From: Tricholoma matsutake
Taxonomy: Eukaryota; Basidiomycota; Agaricomycetes; Agaricales; Tricholomataceae
Reading direction: 5' to 3'
Length of the DNA stretch: 64,000 nucleotides
Assembly (NCBI GenBank): GCA_026075535.2
Contig: AP026539.1
Coordinates: 2,356,001-2,420,000 of the forward strand
In this document: positions 1 to 10,579 of the stretch, piece after piece
How the letters are laid out: every line of letters begins with the position of its first letter
How positions within the stretch are numbered: the first letter of the stretch is position 1
Translations under genes and position numbers: made by a program
The notes under the pieces: generated by a model
What the model saw: the letters and a program-made list of their open reading frames with translations, nothing else
The model's database searches: none
What the model was told of the DNA's origin: nothing

Positions 1-1226
1 AGGCAATGAGGGCATACAATTCACTTGCTGTGAATAGAAAAATCCTGCTCTTCTACAACCCTGATTTGATCTCCTCTGTAACCTGACCCTTTGCTTCCTT
101 GACATCTACAAGTGCCAACAGGTCCTGGATGCCCCTCAGGGGTGAGCATGTGAATATCCTGATGATGGGGGCATGCTCCAGCCATGTGTCCAGTTTCCCC
201 ACAGCAGTAGCAGAGATTCAACTTACGTGTGTGGCTATGGGCTGCATCAACATCCATTGGTACCAGAACATTGATGGCTGGCACAGGAGTCTGATGAATA
301 GAAATGGGGTTCCACTGGGGGAGGGTTCAATTGAAGGTGTAGGGCACAGGGGTGGTAGTTGGAGCATGGAATCCAGCATTAAACACTGCATTTGTGAGTT
401 GGTTCTCATCACAGAGTGAAGTGGCTTCGTACCAAGCATAGATATCATCATCTGCTGGATGTCCTTCCAACATCTGTGCAATCTGGTCCTGAAGCTCTCA
501 GTTGAGGCCCTGTTGGAACTTCACCACCACTGGTAGCCCACTCCCATATCCTGCCATGTCCACCAAATCTTTAAACTCATTGATATCATTGTCCATGGAT
601 TGATGTGCCTGGTGGTAAGAGGATGCTTTGAGTTGTGTCACTGCTCAGTGGCGCTCATTGAGGGGACAAAAGTGGTGTACAAACTCTGCTCAAAAGTCAC
701 CCCAAGTGGAGAAAGGTAGAGAACTGAGTTCTTTAGTTTCATGTAGAATACGGTCCACATAGAGATAGGTGCGTTCAGATTTCATGTATTGAAGGCCCAA
801 TAAAATTTTGCAGCTTCATCAATGAATTGATGTGACTGGAGACTGATGTACAACTCACAGGAATTAAGGAATGCACATCCCTGTGCATGCACGCCATTAA
901 ATTAGGTGGTGCACTGTTGTTGTTGGGCGTGCTTGGAGTCGCAATGGGATATTGGTTGTGGAGCTAGTCTGAAGGGTTCTGACAAAGTTTTCAATTGTAG
1001 ATTTAAGTGAGTCGATTTGTGCATGTATTCTGGTAACATCACTTTCAAGCGCATTGAGGCACTCTGATGCATCCATAGCACTAGGGCATGTATTTGGTGC
1101 AAATGGCAGTGCACTAAAGGCAGGACTATTGGGAACAGTGTGTAGGGAGTCTATGGAGCTTTGGGAAGCATTATCCACTCTGTACCTGCCTATCTTAGGC
1201 AGCACATTTGTGATTTTGGGCCTTTA
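1..1226 (-). pseudogene. Gypsy A gag relic with zinc knuckle
   Basis: Decayed Gag reading leftward. Upstream it encodes a coiled segment with the pattern DVTRIHAQIDSLKSTIENF (about 897-1205), followed by the capsid-like region that copy 3 keeps in one piece at 59615-59875. A CCHC-like zinc knuckle sits near 190-210 as CYCCGETGHMAGACPHH. Stops and frame changes separate the pieces, so no Gag is made. Gag would form the cytoplasmic particle that packages element RNA. The matching region of copy 2 has lost the knuckle by internal deletion, so copies 1 and 3 define the full gag of this family. Confidence 0.8.
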
Positions 1227-1234
1227 AGAGAGAG

Positions 1235-1868
1235 TAGTGTTGCCTTGACTGACTTGGGGCATTTTTGTATTTTTGAAATAACTTGTCAAGACCGATTCCT
1301 CTGACCGGATTTCTGATCATTTCCACCACAGTTTCTGGCCACCTTGCAACACTGCCCACCTCCTATCAGCAGCACTGCCTAACAGGCGAAATTCCCTCAT
1401 TTCCAATTACATGAAACAGTTTCAGGAAATACCTCAGAAGCCAGTTTGCAATTATCACAGCCTTGGAAACCCCTATCATCTCTGGACTTTAGTATTCCAA
1501 GTCAATCTTCACTTTCCTTCGTCTCTATCTAAGTCTTCCTCTACACCTATACTCATCCTCACCGGATAACCTCTGGACCTCCGATCTTCTACCATTCCGT
1601 GTCTGACCGGAATTCCAATGTCTTTCCCCCTTGACTCAGAACTTAACATAACTTGACACAATGCACTCAGCCTGCTTAGTATTGAGAGAGGACCATCGAC
1701 TTTTGGGGCTCTCTATCTATATAAATATTTTCAGAATCCTATACAATTTGTATAGATAGAGATCCCCAAAAGTCGATGGGTCCTCTCTCAACACTAAGCA
1801 GGCTGAGTGCATTGTGTCAAGTTATTTTGAAAATACAAAAATGCCCCAAGTCGGTCAAGGCAACACTA
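1235..1868. mobile_element. Non-autonomous hAT-type element (634 bp) with internal foldback
   Basis: Ends are inverted repeats of about 60 bp beginning TAGTGTTGCCTTGAC, and the element is flanked by a perfect 8-bp duplication AGAGAGAG (1227-1234 and 1869-1876). An 8-bp duplication with TAGTGTTG-type termini is the hAT signature. Removing the element and one duplication restores the Gypsy A leader seen in copy 2. The right half holds a second palindrome (about 1641-1710 against 1750-1826) with arms around TCGACTTTTGGGG. No transposase is encoded. The middle (1296-1640) is unique sequence of unknown origin. Confidence 0.9.
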
Positions 1869-1872
1869 AGAG

Positions 1873-1882
1873 AGAGTTTTCT
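1873..1882 (-). promoter_or_regulatory. Putative self-priming primer-binding site of Gypsy A
   Basis: Two bases inside the 5' LTR, the minus strand reads AGAAAACTCT. It is exactly complementary to AGAGTTTTCT inside the same LTR (plus coordinates 1986-1995). No initiator-tRNA type primer site is apparent at this position. Tf1-type Gypsy elements prime reverse transcription with the folded 5' end of their own RNA, and Gypsy C at 44497-44507 shows the same layout with the same 2-base spacer. Inference from complementarity only. Confidence 0.55.
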
Positions 1883-1884
1883 AC

Positions 1885-2306
1885 TATAAGGGCAACCTCA
1901 GCCTCTAGCAAAAAGAAATCCAAAGTTAAAATTATACTACATAGTACAGGGATTGGAGGTGCACCTAGCAAAGGGAAATCTGAAGAGAAAACTCTAAGGA
2001 CCCCTTTGCCAGTGCCCAGTATATGTGAAAACTGCAAAAATCAAATAATAATCTAAAAATAGAAAAGGCGGAGATAGGCTGATCAAGGCCCCCGAATGAC
2101 ATTGTACCAAGGGGTAGATGTTGGAAGGGGTACTCCATCTCTAAATATAAAACTCAACATGCACAAATGTGATAGAAGGGGAAATTAGTAATAAAATGAG
2201 GAAAAATCATAGAAAATGAAGTATAGAAGGAAACAAGGTGGGAAAAAATATGGGACAAACATAAAAAATAGGAGAAACATGTGGGGCACCCTCTAGTCCC
2301 CTTACA
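1885..2306 (-). repeat. Gypsy A 5' LTR (copy 1)
   Basis: A 422-bp LTR. On the minus strand it starts TGTAAGGGGACTAGAGG and ends GGTTGCCCTTATA. It matches the 425- and 412-bp LTRs of copy 2 and the 424-bp LTR of copy 3. Promoter and polyadenylation signals are presumed but not resolved. Confidence 0.9.
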
Positions 2307-2571
2307 AATGAACCTTATATTATTAATTAAAAATCTAAAAATTCTCCTGTGGCTCAATTGGTTGAGCACACATGTTTGGTTTGTCATGTGATCACTCTTA
2401 TCAAGATGCCTTGAGTTCAATCCTTACTCTGCATAAATATATTTTGTAGGCACTTTGACAACTTAAGACTCAAAATTTGACTATCCATTAGGGTATACTC
2501 TAAGTTGAGCATCTGGAATAACTGGATTCTGGTTGGAATGACTGGAATAAGTGGGGGAGGGTAAATTACAG
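2307..2571. mobile_element. Right end of a MULE-like TIR element with tRNA-like module (fragment D1)
   Basis: The fragment ends TAAATTACAG at 2571, matching the right end of element F (63937). Before it comes a subterminal region of short GGAATNACTGG-type repeats and, further in, a tRNA-like module (2344-2432). The left part was cut away by Gypsy A copy 1. Its right flank is a Copia reverse-transcriptase coding sequence, so the element had inserted into that Copia copy. With only one end present the duplication cannot be confirmed. Confidence 0.6.
2344..2432 (+). other. tRNA-like module (A box and B box) inside D1
   Basis: TGGCTCAATTGGTTGAGC resembles a tRNA D-arm/A box, and 60-70 bases later GAGTTCAATCC resembles a T-arm/B box. 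The anticodon arm and acceptor pairing are poor, so this is not a working tRNA gene. The A-to-B direction points to the near terminus at 2571, as in the other four modules of this kind in the window. Confidence 0.55.
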
Positions 2572-4500
2572 CCATTTATATATGCACCTTTGATGTCCAT
2601 TTGTTGTAATTTTAGATCTTTCATCAGTACTAGGGCTAGGATTGAACACAGTGTGTCCATTCTGACTACTGGTGAAAATGTTTCTATATAGTTGTAACTG
2701 GGGCATTGTGTGCATTCTTTAGCCATAGTGTTTAAAGGTCCAGTCCATAGGACCAGAAAAAGACTGAAGACCAAACTGAACTGACACATGGTCCAGTCCA
2801 TTTTTCAGTTGCAGTTGCTTACTTTTGAGCTCAGTCCAGTTGCTGGTTGCCTTGTTTTGAAAATAATTAAAAACTGTTACAAAACCAGTTGCAATCAGTT
2901 GGAACCAGTCTTTGAACAGTAGTATATACTCACATAAATGTAGCTACTTTACAAGAAAAATACAACTAATATAAACTATTAATACTATTAATACTAAACA
3001 CTATGTACAGGAATGGGCAATGGGATGAGCCTGGGGGGGAAGGCACTCATGAAATGAGTGCTTATATACCCATGTGGCTGCACACAGACCATTTGGTCAT
3101 GCTTGCACCCCCAAAAAAAGAAAGTGGCACCACTTGCCAAACAATTCCCATGACCACCAATAACCACCAATGCCTCTCTACCACCCATCTCCTTCACTCT
3201 CACTGCCAACAGCACCCTGTGACACCCCCTACCTCAGAAACACTGTGCCTCAATTGCATGACCCCAATGTGGGCCCAAATAATGAGCTAGTCATCATTTG
3301 GGTCCCAGGTATGTTTTCATTGTTGATTTATTCTTTTCTACTAACTAATTATTTTCTTCTTTTTTAGTTTCTTGCATTTTGAAACAATGGCAGCCAATCA
3401 CCCAAGCCATGCCCCATGCCCTCCTGACACTGCACTGACACCAATGCCAGCCAATGTCAATGACAAGGATGATGATGATGTGGCACTGTAAGCCCAAATG
3501 ACAACTAGTGTCATTTGGGCCATAAGGTACATTTTTTATTACTGAGTTCTTATGTCTACCAATGAACTATTATTCTTTCTTCTTTTTAGGTTCTTGCCTG
3601 TTTATAACAATGCCTACCCATGCCCTATGCTGCCACTATGAGCCTCTGCTCACAGGGTTGCAATGGGCCCTATTTCTGGACAATGATGGTGCCTGGATGC
3701 CATGTCACACAGCACCACCACCCTGCCTGTGAGCCACTGCTTGTAGGGGGAGATGGAGGTGCTGACAATGATGATGGAAGCCATGAATGGGGGATGCTGA
3801 GCCAACAAATGGCAGGGACCACAAATGGAGTTGACAACAAACAGCATGGACAATGAATGACATGGGGCTGATGAATGACATGGGGGCTGATGAATGACAA
3901 CATGAATCTGGGGGACCACAAATGACAATAAAAACATGGGGGGATGACAAACAACCATGCAAACAGGGGGAGACAACAAACAACATACCCCGCCCCACTC
4001 TTGCTACAAATGCAAGGTGGTGCCATTGTTTTTCTTTTTCTCTTTTTTTGGTCTTTTTTTTTCTCTCTTTTTTTCCTCTATTAACAACCTATCACTGCTG
4101 TGAGCACCTGCTTGCAGGGTGCTATGTAATTAGTGTGTTATCAAATATATAGTAAAGTTTAGTTAGAGACAATATTTGCTAGTAAAAACTGGTGTCAACT
4201 GGTTTTCTGAGGGCAACTGGATGAATGAGGACCAGTCCTTATCAGTCCAGTTGTGGTCCTCCTACTTTAGGTGTCAGTTTTGACTGGTTGCGGTCCCAGT
4301 TGCCCCTCTTTGGGGTTGAAAAACCAGACTGAACCAGACCTTAAAACACCATTTAGCCATGAGTCTTGCTCAATACCTGATTACTCGTCCTTCCTTGTCA
4401 CACTTCTTGATAAAGACCTATTTGTTTGCAATTGGGATTGCATCAGGTGGTTTCTTAACAAGTTCCCAAGTCCCCTTCCCCTTTAATAGGTTTAGCTCAT
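2572..4500 (-). pseudogene. Ty1/Copia reverse transcriptase relic (interrupted)
   Basis: Reading leftward from about 4490 the frame encodes GTWELVKKPPDAIPIANK, then the VFIKK..ARLMAK block, then ETFSPVVRMDT and MDIKGAYING. These are the successive blocks of the Copia RT (RVT_2) N-terminal half. The hAT-type element at 2726-4351 splits it exactly within the ARLMAK codons, where its 8-bp duplication TTTAGCCA is part of the coding sequence. Stops replace W and K residues. Both outer edges end at TIR-family fragments (D1 and D2). It encodes no functional enzyme. Confidence 0.82.
2726..4351. mobile_element. Non-autonomous hAT-type element (1626 bp) with intron-like segments
   Basis: Perfect 8-bp target duplication TTTAGCCA (2718-2725 and 4352-4359). 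Termini are TAGTGTTTAAAGGTC on the left and, inverted, TGGTGTTTTAAGGTC on the right, a hAT-like end. The subterminal regions are rich in CCAGTT/AACTGG repeats. The interior has two similar segments with splice-like ends (3309-3367 with GTATGT, a TACTAACTA branch-like site and TTTTTTAG; 3527-3589 with GTACAT and TTTTTAG). It also has three copies of a GAGC..CTGCT motif shared with elements E and F. Short ORFs inside are C/H/P-rich low-complexity sequence; no transposase is present. Confidence 0.88.
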
Positions 4501-4506
4501 TTTGTA

Positions 4507-4830
4507 CAGTAATTTACACTCCCCCATGTGTCCTTGCAGACTCTGTTGTGGAATGGGCAGATTCCACATGGAATCCACATGGAGTCTGAGTCAGTCCATG
4601 CAGAATGAGTGGATTCTGCATGGATTCCAAGCCAGTCCACACAGAATAAGGGGAGTCTGCACAAATTCCAAGTAGTGAATGACTTATTAATTTTTGGGAG
4701 CAAAGTATGATCAAATTTAAATGTCAAAGAAAGGGTTTGAACCTAAGACCTCAGGATGATAGTCACATGACCAATTGGCAATCTACCACTCTGCCAACCT
4801 GGCAGTACTACTTGTGTTATTAATGGTACT
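4507..4830. mobile_element. Left end of a MULE-like TIR element with tRNA-like module (fragment D2)
   Basis: Starts with AGTAATTTACACTCCCCCA, the left-end sequence shared with elements E and F. It continues into subterminal repeats of the GGATTCTGCATGGATTCC type and a minus-oriented tRNA-like module (4731-4805). The right boundary is not visible; similarity fades near 4830. Its left flank is the Copia RT relic. Confidence 0.6.
4731..4805 (-). other. tRNA-like module inside D2
   Basis: On the minus strand, GGTTGGCAGAGTGGTAG resembles an A box/D-arm and GGTTCAAACCC is a good B box/T-arm; a CATGTGACT segment sits where the anticodon arm would be. Module F-right at 63659-63743 shares GGCAGAGTGGTAG and the CATGTGACT segment. 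It points outward to the terminus at 4507. It is not a plausible functional tRNA. Confidence 0.6.
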
Positions 4831-5061
4831 TATTACTCATTTCAATGAATATTTTCTTAAACCTGCCCAGCAAGGGAGCTATGTATTACAAAAGAGGAAA
4901 AATGCCCCCTATTGTAGAGGGGGGCAGTATGCTAAGCAGCAAAAACCTGCTGTCTCACTGGAGAGTGAGATGGCAGGTGTGTAGGTGTGTGAGGGCCATC
5001 CACTGTCAGCACAACATTTAAAAAGAAGGTAAATCAATGTCCTCTCAGTGGCCCTCAAAAG

Positions 5062-8000
5062 GAATACTTCAATGGTGTGCTCAACAAAATGCTAGAGGCA
5101 GGTATAATTGCCCCAATCAGCCACAGTGCAGTCAAGTGTTGTGGTGCAACTACCTTGGCAAAGAAAGCACATGAAGGCATAGGTCTAAACTTAGAAGAAC
5201 TGCAACACCAGGTCAATGATGAATGCATCACCGCTGGAATACCTTCAGCCTTCAAAACCTCCCACCGAGAAATTCTGAATGGCCAGACACGGTACCAGAA
5301 GAAACACAAACTAAGTGGCAAGTGTGCCAGGACTTTGCCGAACTGAACAAAGTAACACAGGTACCACCTATGCCCCAAGGAGACATACAGGCCAAGCAAC
5401 AGCACCTGAGTGGCCACTGATGGGTAAATACATTCGACTTTGCAGCAGGATTCTACGCTTGCGAAATCAGCCCAGAGGACCAACCATATGTATGCTTCTA
5501 TGTGGAAGGAAGGGGGTACTTCTGTTACAAGCGCATGCCCTTCGGATTAACAGGTGCGCCCTCTACCTTTGCAGAAATGACAGCTCAAGCACTTGACGAC
5601 CTCATAGGTATACTTTTTGAACTGTTCATAGACGACAGTGGAATGGCTGGAGATGATTTTGAAGAAACATTGGCCAACATTCAAACATTGCTAACCAGGG
5701 TAAGAGAAAAAGGGCTCTCTCTATCAGCAGCCAAGTCAAAATTCTTCATGACTGAAACCACCTTTGTGGGAGCAAGAGTGGGACCAACAGGTATAAAACC
5801 AGACTTGACAAAACTAACAGCCATCGTAGACTGGAAACAGCCCACAGATCTACAAAATCTAGTGGCATTTACAGGACTTACAGGTTATTTTAGATCACTA
5901 ATCAAAGGCTATGCAGCCTTGGCCCAACCCCTCACTGACCTAGCCAGAGGCCTCAACCTTCCAAAGGGAAAGGGTAAAGCAGCATATTGATGCACCATGA
6001 AAGGGCACTTGCTGGCAGGCCTATGGAAGGAAGAACATGAAAAAGCCTTCCTGGGACTGAAAATTGCCTTAACCAATGAACCAGTTTTGAAAGGACCAAA
6101 ATTTGATGGAACACCCTTCATTGTTACCACAGATGGTTGCAAATATGGTTTTGCAGGCATGCTGTCACAAAGACATACTACGGTCTTGCCAAATGGAAAG
6201 GACATCACACATATACATCCAGTCGCATTTGGCAGTAAATGAACATCTGAGACAGAAGAGAAGTACAAACCATACTTACTAGAATTTGCTGCACTGAAGT
6301 TCTCTTTAGACAAATTCTCCAACCTTATATGGGGCTACCCAGTGGAACTAGAAACGGACTGTCAGGCACTCAGAGACCACCTGCTAAATGACAAACTCAA
6401 CTCCACCCATGCTCGTTGGAGGGACGGCGTGTTAGCCCACCAAATCGTGGACGTACGACACCGACCTGGCTGCCTAAACCCCGTAGCAGATTGTATCAGC
6501 AGGAAATATGTGAACCTACCCAAGGAAGAAAACGATGGTCACACATGGACAGCAAGTGAAGATTGGGAAGCATGAACAGGCATTCAGAACGACATATTCC
6601 AAATTGAGTCACCACTCATTTATGATGCTCTCAAAACCCGGTTTGCTAATGAAAAAGTATTCCTAAATGTTATAGAGGTGCTGGCTGAACTAGATCATGG
6701 GAGGAGTATTAAGGAACAGAAGAAAGCTAAGCACCGGGCAGAAGGGTACGTAATCCAAAGATGGTAAGCTTTGGAGGATTGGCAACACCAAATCTACATG
6801 GGCAAAACCATGAGTAGAATGTGTACCACAATCGGAGGCAGTCACACTCGCATGGGAGGTACACTGGAGCCAAGGACATTTCCACTGAGATAATGTGAAG
6901 ATCGCACTAATGGACAAGATAGCCAGCCCACATCTAGACCAATCCATCACTAAGGCGATCATGGATTGTGGTAAGTGCAAAGGACATGGCCCAAAACACT
7001 TACATTCACTACTAGAGCCCATAACATGGCGACACCCATTTGAACTGCTTGTGGGAGACACACTGTCAATGTTGAAAGGAAAAGGGGGTTTCATGAAAGT
7101 TGCATTATACGCAGACGTCTACTCACAACATGTCTGGGCAGATAAACTCAAGATGGCTGCAACAGCTGCAACCACATGCAGAACATTCAACAACATTTGT
7201 ACCACATTCACAGCACCTGAAGCCCTCATGGTTGATGGAGGACCTGAGTTTGACAACAACGCTGTTCATGAAGCATGCACCACACATAAGGTTGAGTTGC
7301 GGATCATCCCAGGATATTCCCCCTGGATCAATGGCCTCATAGAAGGGATGAACACAAAATTGTTGGGGAGATTGAAGAGGCTATGCTCACCCGATCTAGG
7401 GGAAGACGAATGCAATGCAAAGGACCTACCAGCTTCATGGCCTGACCACCTTGAGGAAGCCATTGAATCCCTTAATAATTGCATACTGCCAAATCTCAAA
7501 TTCTCACCAAATGAACTTCTTCTAGGCATCGTGATCAACACAAAGCACACTCCAGTGGACTGAGCAGAACAGGAAGTGTCAACTGGTGAAGTGGGGGTCC
7601 AGATGGCATACATGGAACAGCAGCGATTAGATGGGTATGAGCACATATTATCTCATGCCCATAAACGGAAGCTGGCATTTGACAGGAGACTATTAGCCCA
7701 AGCTCCAAGAGAGGTCATATTCAAAGCAGGACAACTCGTACAGGTATACAGGAGTGACCCGGACTTCACATTTAAGGTAGAAAGGAAGATGGAGCCTAGG
7801 TGGTCAGCACCACACAGAGTAACAAGCAGGGACCGCAATTCTTACAAGTTGGAGACTCTTGAAGGATTACCTATTAGCAACAGGTTCTCCTCCAGGCGAC
7901 TACGAAGGTTCATTCCACATAGTGGCACAGTGCTACACGAAGTACAAGCAGAGATTGAAAAGCTGTGGAGTAAGCAGGAAGCCAAAGAAGACATTGTGCA

Positions 8001-8097
8001 AGGGGTAGAAGGAAGACAGGTGATCGATGATGATAGCAATACAGATTGGGAGGATATAGAGCACGGAGCGGAGCAGGAACCATCAACCCTGAGCTGA
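5062..8097 (+). pseudogene. Gypsy G pol: RT, RNase H, integrase
   Basis: Domains in order: RT fingers (YFNGVLNKMLEAGIIAP, 5062), RT core (FDFAAGFYACEISPEDQPY; KRMPFGLTGAPSTFAEM; catalytic FIDD near 5625), RNase H (VTTDGCKYGFAGML near 6125; ELETDCQALRDH near 6345; a TyHRPG-like VRHRPGCLNP), and integrase with D (VALYADVYS), D (LMVDGGPEFDNN) and E (GLIEGMN). It ends in a basic C-terminal segment. Frameshifts lie near 5270 and 6890. In-frame stops at 5418, 5988, 6240 and 6573 are all TGA at positions where relatives have Arg. The catalytic residues survive, but the reading frame does not. Confidence 0.87.
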
Positions 8098-8209
8098 GTT
8101 CAGCAATGGCCCTGGCTGCTGACTAACACCAATCATTTTAAGCCCGACTCCCTATATATTAGAGGCCCTAGATCACTTCAACCACCTCGCCCAACCCACA
8201 CTCAGTCTA

Positions 8210-8533
8210 ATGAATGCAAGAGCCTTGAATAATGGATGGTTTTCCGAATATACCCTATTCTTCATTGTCGTGGTGTTCCTCAGCCCTTTCATCCTAACAT
8301 CAAAACAACTACAACCAGACCCTGAATACAACGATATCAAACTGGGGGAGTTACCCAGTTTTGTCAACCCAGAGCTAGTTCAAGAACGACTTGCTATCCC
8401 AATACCACCCAACATCAACTTCCCGCCAGCTGCTCATTTATGGCCTTCACAAGATGCACACCCAGTAACCCTGACCAATCCAAGAGCTGACTATGATGAT
8501 GGACAAGGTCCCAGAAGGTACCTGTGGCCCTAA
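8210..8533 (+). CDS. Small ORF with one membrane segment, downstream of Gypsy G pol
   Basis: 107 codons without a stop, between the integrase end (8097) and the polypurine tract. The N-terminus has about 15 hydrophobic residues (YTLFFIVVVFLSPFIL) that would span a membrane; the rest is Pro-rich and hydrophilic. I recognise no family. Position and topology recall short envelope-like or accessory ORFs in some Gypsy elements, but no signal peptidase site or fusion motif is visible. It could be a chance ORF. Confidence 0.35.
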   Translation: MNARALNNGWFSEYTLFFIVVVFLSPFILTSKQLQPDPEYNDIKLGELPSFVNPELVQERLAIPIPPNINFPPAAHLWPSQDAHPVTLTNPRADYDDGQGPRRYLWP

Positions 8534-8569
8534 ACACCATTTCTACGTTGGGCCTTTAGGGGGAGCGAT

Positions 8570-9094
8570 TGTCATGGACATGCCTCCTGGGGTACATGGG
8601 CCAAGGTGAGGGTAAGGCATTGGTGCCTTGTACATACATAATTCTCTCTTCCTTCCCTGAGTTGAGATCACAATGAGGGCATTGCTATTGTGTAGGGGGG
8701 TACATGTAGCCGTGGCAGTAGCACACATAGCAGAGTCCGTAGCAGAGCTGTGCCAGAGTCCAGCATTCCCCTTAGTGGTCACGTGACCTCATAGATAGAC
8801 ATGCGCATGTGGTAGACAGGGAATCATCTTTGCTTGTCCGTGTCCTTTCCGACTTGCATCTAGTAGTAGATGCGAGCCCTGTCTGAACTGTCTTGTATAG
8901 TAGTAGACGAGACCCTAAGAGACCACATGGCTCCAGCGTGTGACATGTCAATTGCCCATTCAGGATGCTGTGTTCAAAGGTGAGTAAGTTTATCAAATAT
9001 TGACCAGATCTTACCTCTTTCTCATGGTTCTGTTGCTGTACACCACCAGGCTTTGTAGGCTTGACTACATGTGCAGGAGTCTTGGGAATCCCAA
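8570..9094 (+). repeat. Gypsy G 3' LTR (end unresolved)
   Basis: Directly after the polypurine tract the sequence begins TGTCATGGACATGCC, the expected TG start of an LTR. No second LTR is in the window, so the end cannot be fixed; element E interrupts or borders it at 9104. The interval has no coding capacity. Confidence 0.5.
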
Positions 9095-9444
9095 TGAAAA
9101 CTCAATACTTTACACTCCTCCAGGTGTTCCTAGTGGATCCACGTGGACCACTAGGACTCTGTGCATATCCGCACAGACTCTGAGTTAGTCCGAACTGGTC
9201 CATGCAGAATCTGTGTCAATCTGTGTGGAATCCATGTCAATCCACGCGGAATATGGCCAAAGTGTGTGTACTTGCTGGTTTACCTATGTTCCAAGCTATT
9301 CTGAGTCATTCCGAGCAGATTCCAAGTCATTCCACAGATTCTCACTTCATTTTTCTGAATTTAGTCATGCTTAATATATTAGTAGTGGATTATAATTTAC
9401 ATACATTCCTAGATACTATTACAATAAAATAGAATAAATAGAAT

Positions 9445-9473
9445 AAAACCCCTCACATTCGTGAGGGGTTTTT
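9445..9473 (+). other. Hairpin followed by a T run in element E
   Basis: AAACCCCTCAC and GTGAGGGGTTT pair perfectly around an ATTC loop and are followed by TTTTT. Element F has two comparable structures (63490-63523 and 63539-63565). A hairpin plus T run could end a Pol III transcript or form a cruciform; the function is not shown. Confidence 0.55.
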
Positions 9474-10504
9474 GTGTGGTTTGCCATTGGTCTACTCCCC
9501 CCTCTCATCGTTGTTCCACCCACTATCCACCCCACGAGCAGTTGCTTGTGAGGCTAGAGGTGGGTGGTGCTTGCTGTTGTCACTGTTGTTGTCTTGTTCT
9601 CCTCCTCCTCCTCATCTTGTTTCCCCCCTGGCCATCATCATTTTGTTCACCCTCCCCCCTTGTCATCATTTTGTCCCCCCTCCTCCGCCCTCCCTGTCTC
9701 CCTGTCCCTCGTATTGGTCTTGTCCCCCCTTCATTGTGGTCTTGTTCTCCCCCCCCTCCTCGTTGTTTCATCCCCCCTCTTGGCTGTCTCATCATTTCTC
9801 CCCCCTGCCATCTCATCTTGTCTCCCCCCCTCTCCCCCTTCCTCGGTTGCTCCCCTTGTTGTTCCCCCCCTCATTGCTTGGTCCTCCCCCTTGTCAGTGT
9901 TTCATTGCTCCCCTGTGGTCCCCCCATCACTCTGGCCATTCCACCTGTACCCACCCCACAAGCAGAGGCTCATGGGGCTGGGGATGGGTGGTGGTCATGG
10001 TGGCATTGTGTTCTCCCCCTGTCATATGGTCATCGTGGTCTCCCCCTGTCATGGTCAATCAACCCCCACCCCCAAGCAGTTGCTCATGGGGGCTGGGGAT
10101 GGATGGTGTGGCATTCGACACCCTCACATCCCATCAAATGGGGAGGAGGGGATGGGGCATGGGTGGGTTGTGACGCACTGGTGTCCGTCATTACAGTTAG
10201 AATAGAACCTAAATTACAATGAAAATGTAGTTAGTAATGTCATATAAACAAGAAAGAAAGAAAAAAACTTACTTGGGGCATCAGCTCAGCTCATTTGCAG
10301 GGGGCAGGGGGCTGGAAGGGGTTGTGGGAGGTGTGGGTAGAGTGGTGGTGGTGGTGGTAGAGAAAGAAGGGGGAGGGAGGGGCCATTGTTGTCGATGGTG
10401 GTGGTGAGAGGAAGAGTGATGCGCTGGCAATGACATGGCTGGGTGCTTTGTCATACACAGGTGCAAACACCCATATGTAGCACAAGTGTTGACAGAACTA
10501 ACAA

Positions 10505-10579
10505 GACGCTGTGGCACAGTGGTTTGTTGTGCTAGGTAACTTAGTAATATTTGAGGGTTCGCTTCTCACCTGGGTGAAC
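10505..10579 (+). other. tRNA-like module inside element E
   Basis: GCTGTGGCACAGTGGTT resembles an A box and GAGGGTTCGCTTC a B box, about 45 bases apart, with weak pairing elsewhere. It lies about 240 bp inside the right terminus and points to it. Confidence 0.55.

Larger units (their letters stand above)
1..2306 (-). mobile_element. Ty3/Gypsy family A, copy 1 (5' part; rest lies off the left edge)
   Basis: A minus-strand LTR retrotransposon of which only the 5' LTR, leader and gag are inside the window. The LTR matches those of copies 2 (13029-19390) and 3 (54707-60130), and the gag matches copy 3 at 59010-60120 in the same order. A hAT-type MITE at 1235-1868 interrupts the leader between the LTR and gag. 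Since the 3' LTR is outside the window, the target-site duplication cannot be checked; the right flank starts with AATGA. The element landed in the TIR/tRNA-like fragment at 2307-2571. Seen: repeat structure and gag homology. Inferred: an element of about 6 kb, by comparison with copy 2. Confidence 0.88.
5041..9094 (+). mobile_element. Ty3/Gypsy element G, 5'-truncated
   Basis: Contains pol (RT, RNase H, integrase), a small downstream membrane ORF, a polypurine tract (TTTAGGGGGAGCG at 8555-8567) and the start of the 3' LTR at 8570. Gag, protease and the 5' LTR are missing; the left edge dissolves into non-coding sequence next to fragment D2 (4831-5040 holds nothing I recognise). The pol type (GTMPFGLTGAPSTFAEMTA-like RT block and VVDWKQP linker) is a widespread agaricomycete Gypsy lineage distinct from A, B and C. 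Confidence 0.82.

Noticed and set aside
2154..2420. Minus ORF of 88 codons across the Gypsy A LTR border
   Set aside because: Crosses the LTR/flank boundary and has no motif.
9461..10222. Long overlapping ORFs (up to 253 codons) in element E
   Set aside because: All three plus frames and a minus frame are open because the sequence is C/T-rich and low in stops. The products are P/S/L strings with no motif, inside a non-autonomous element.
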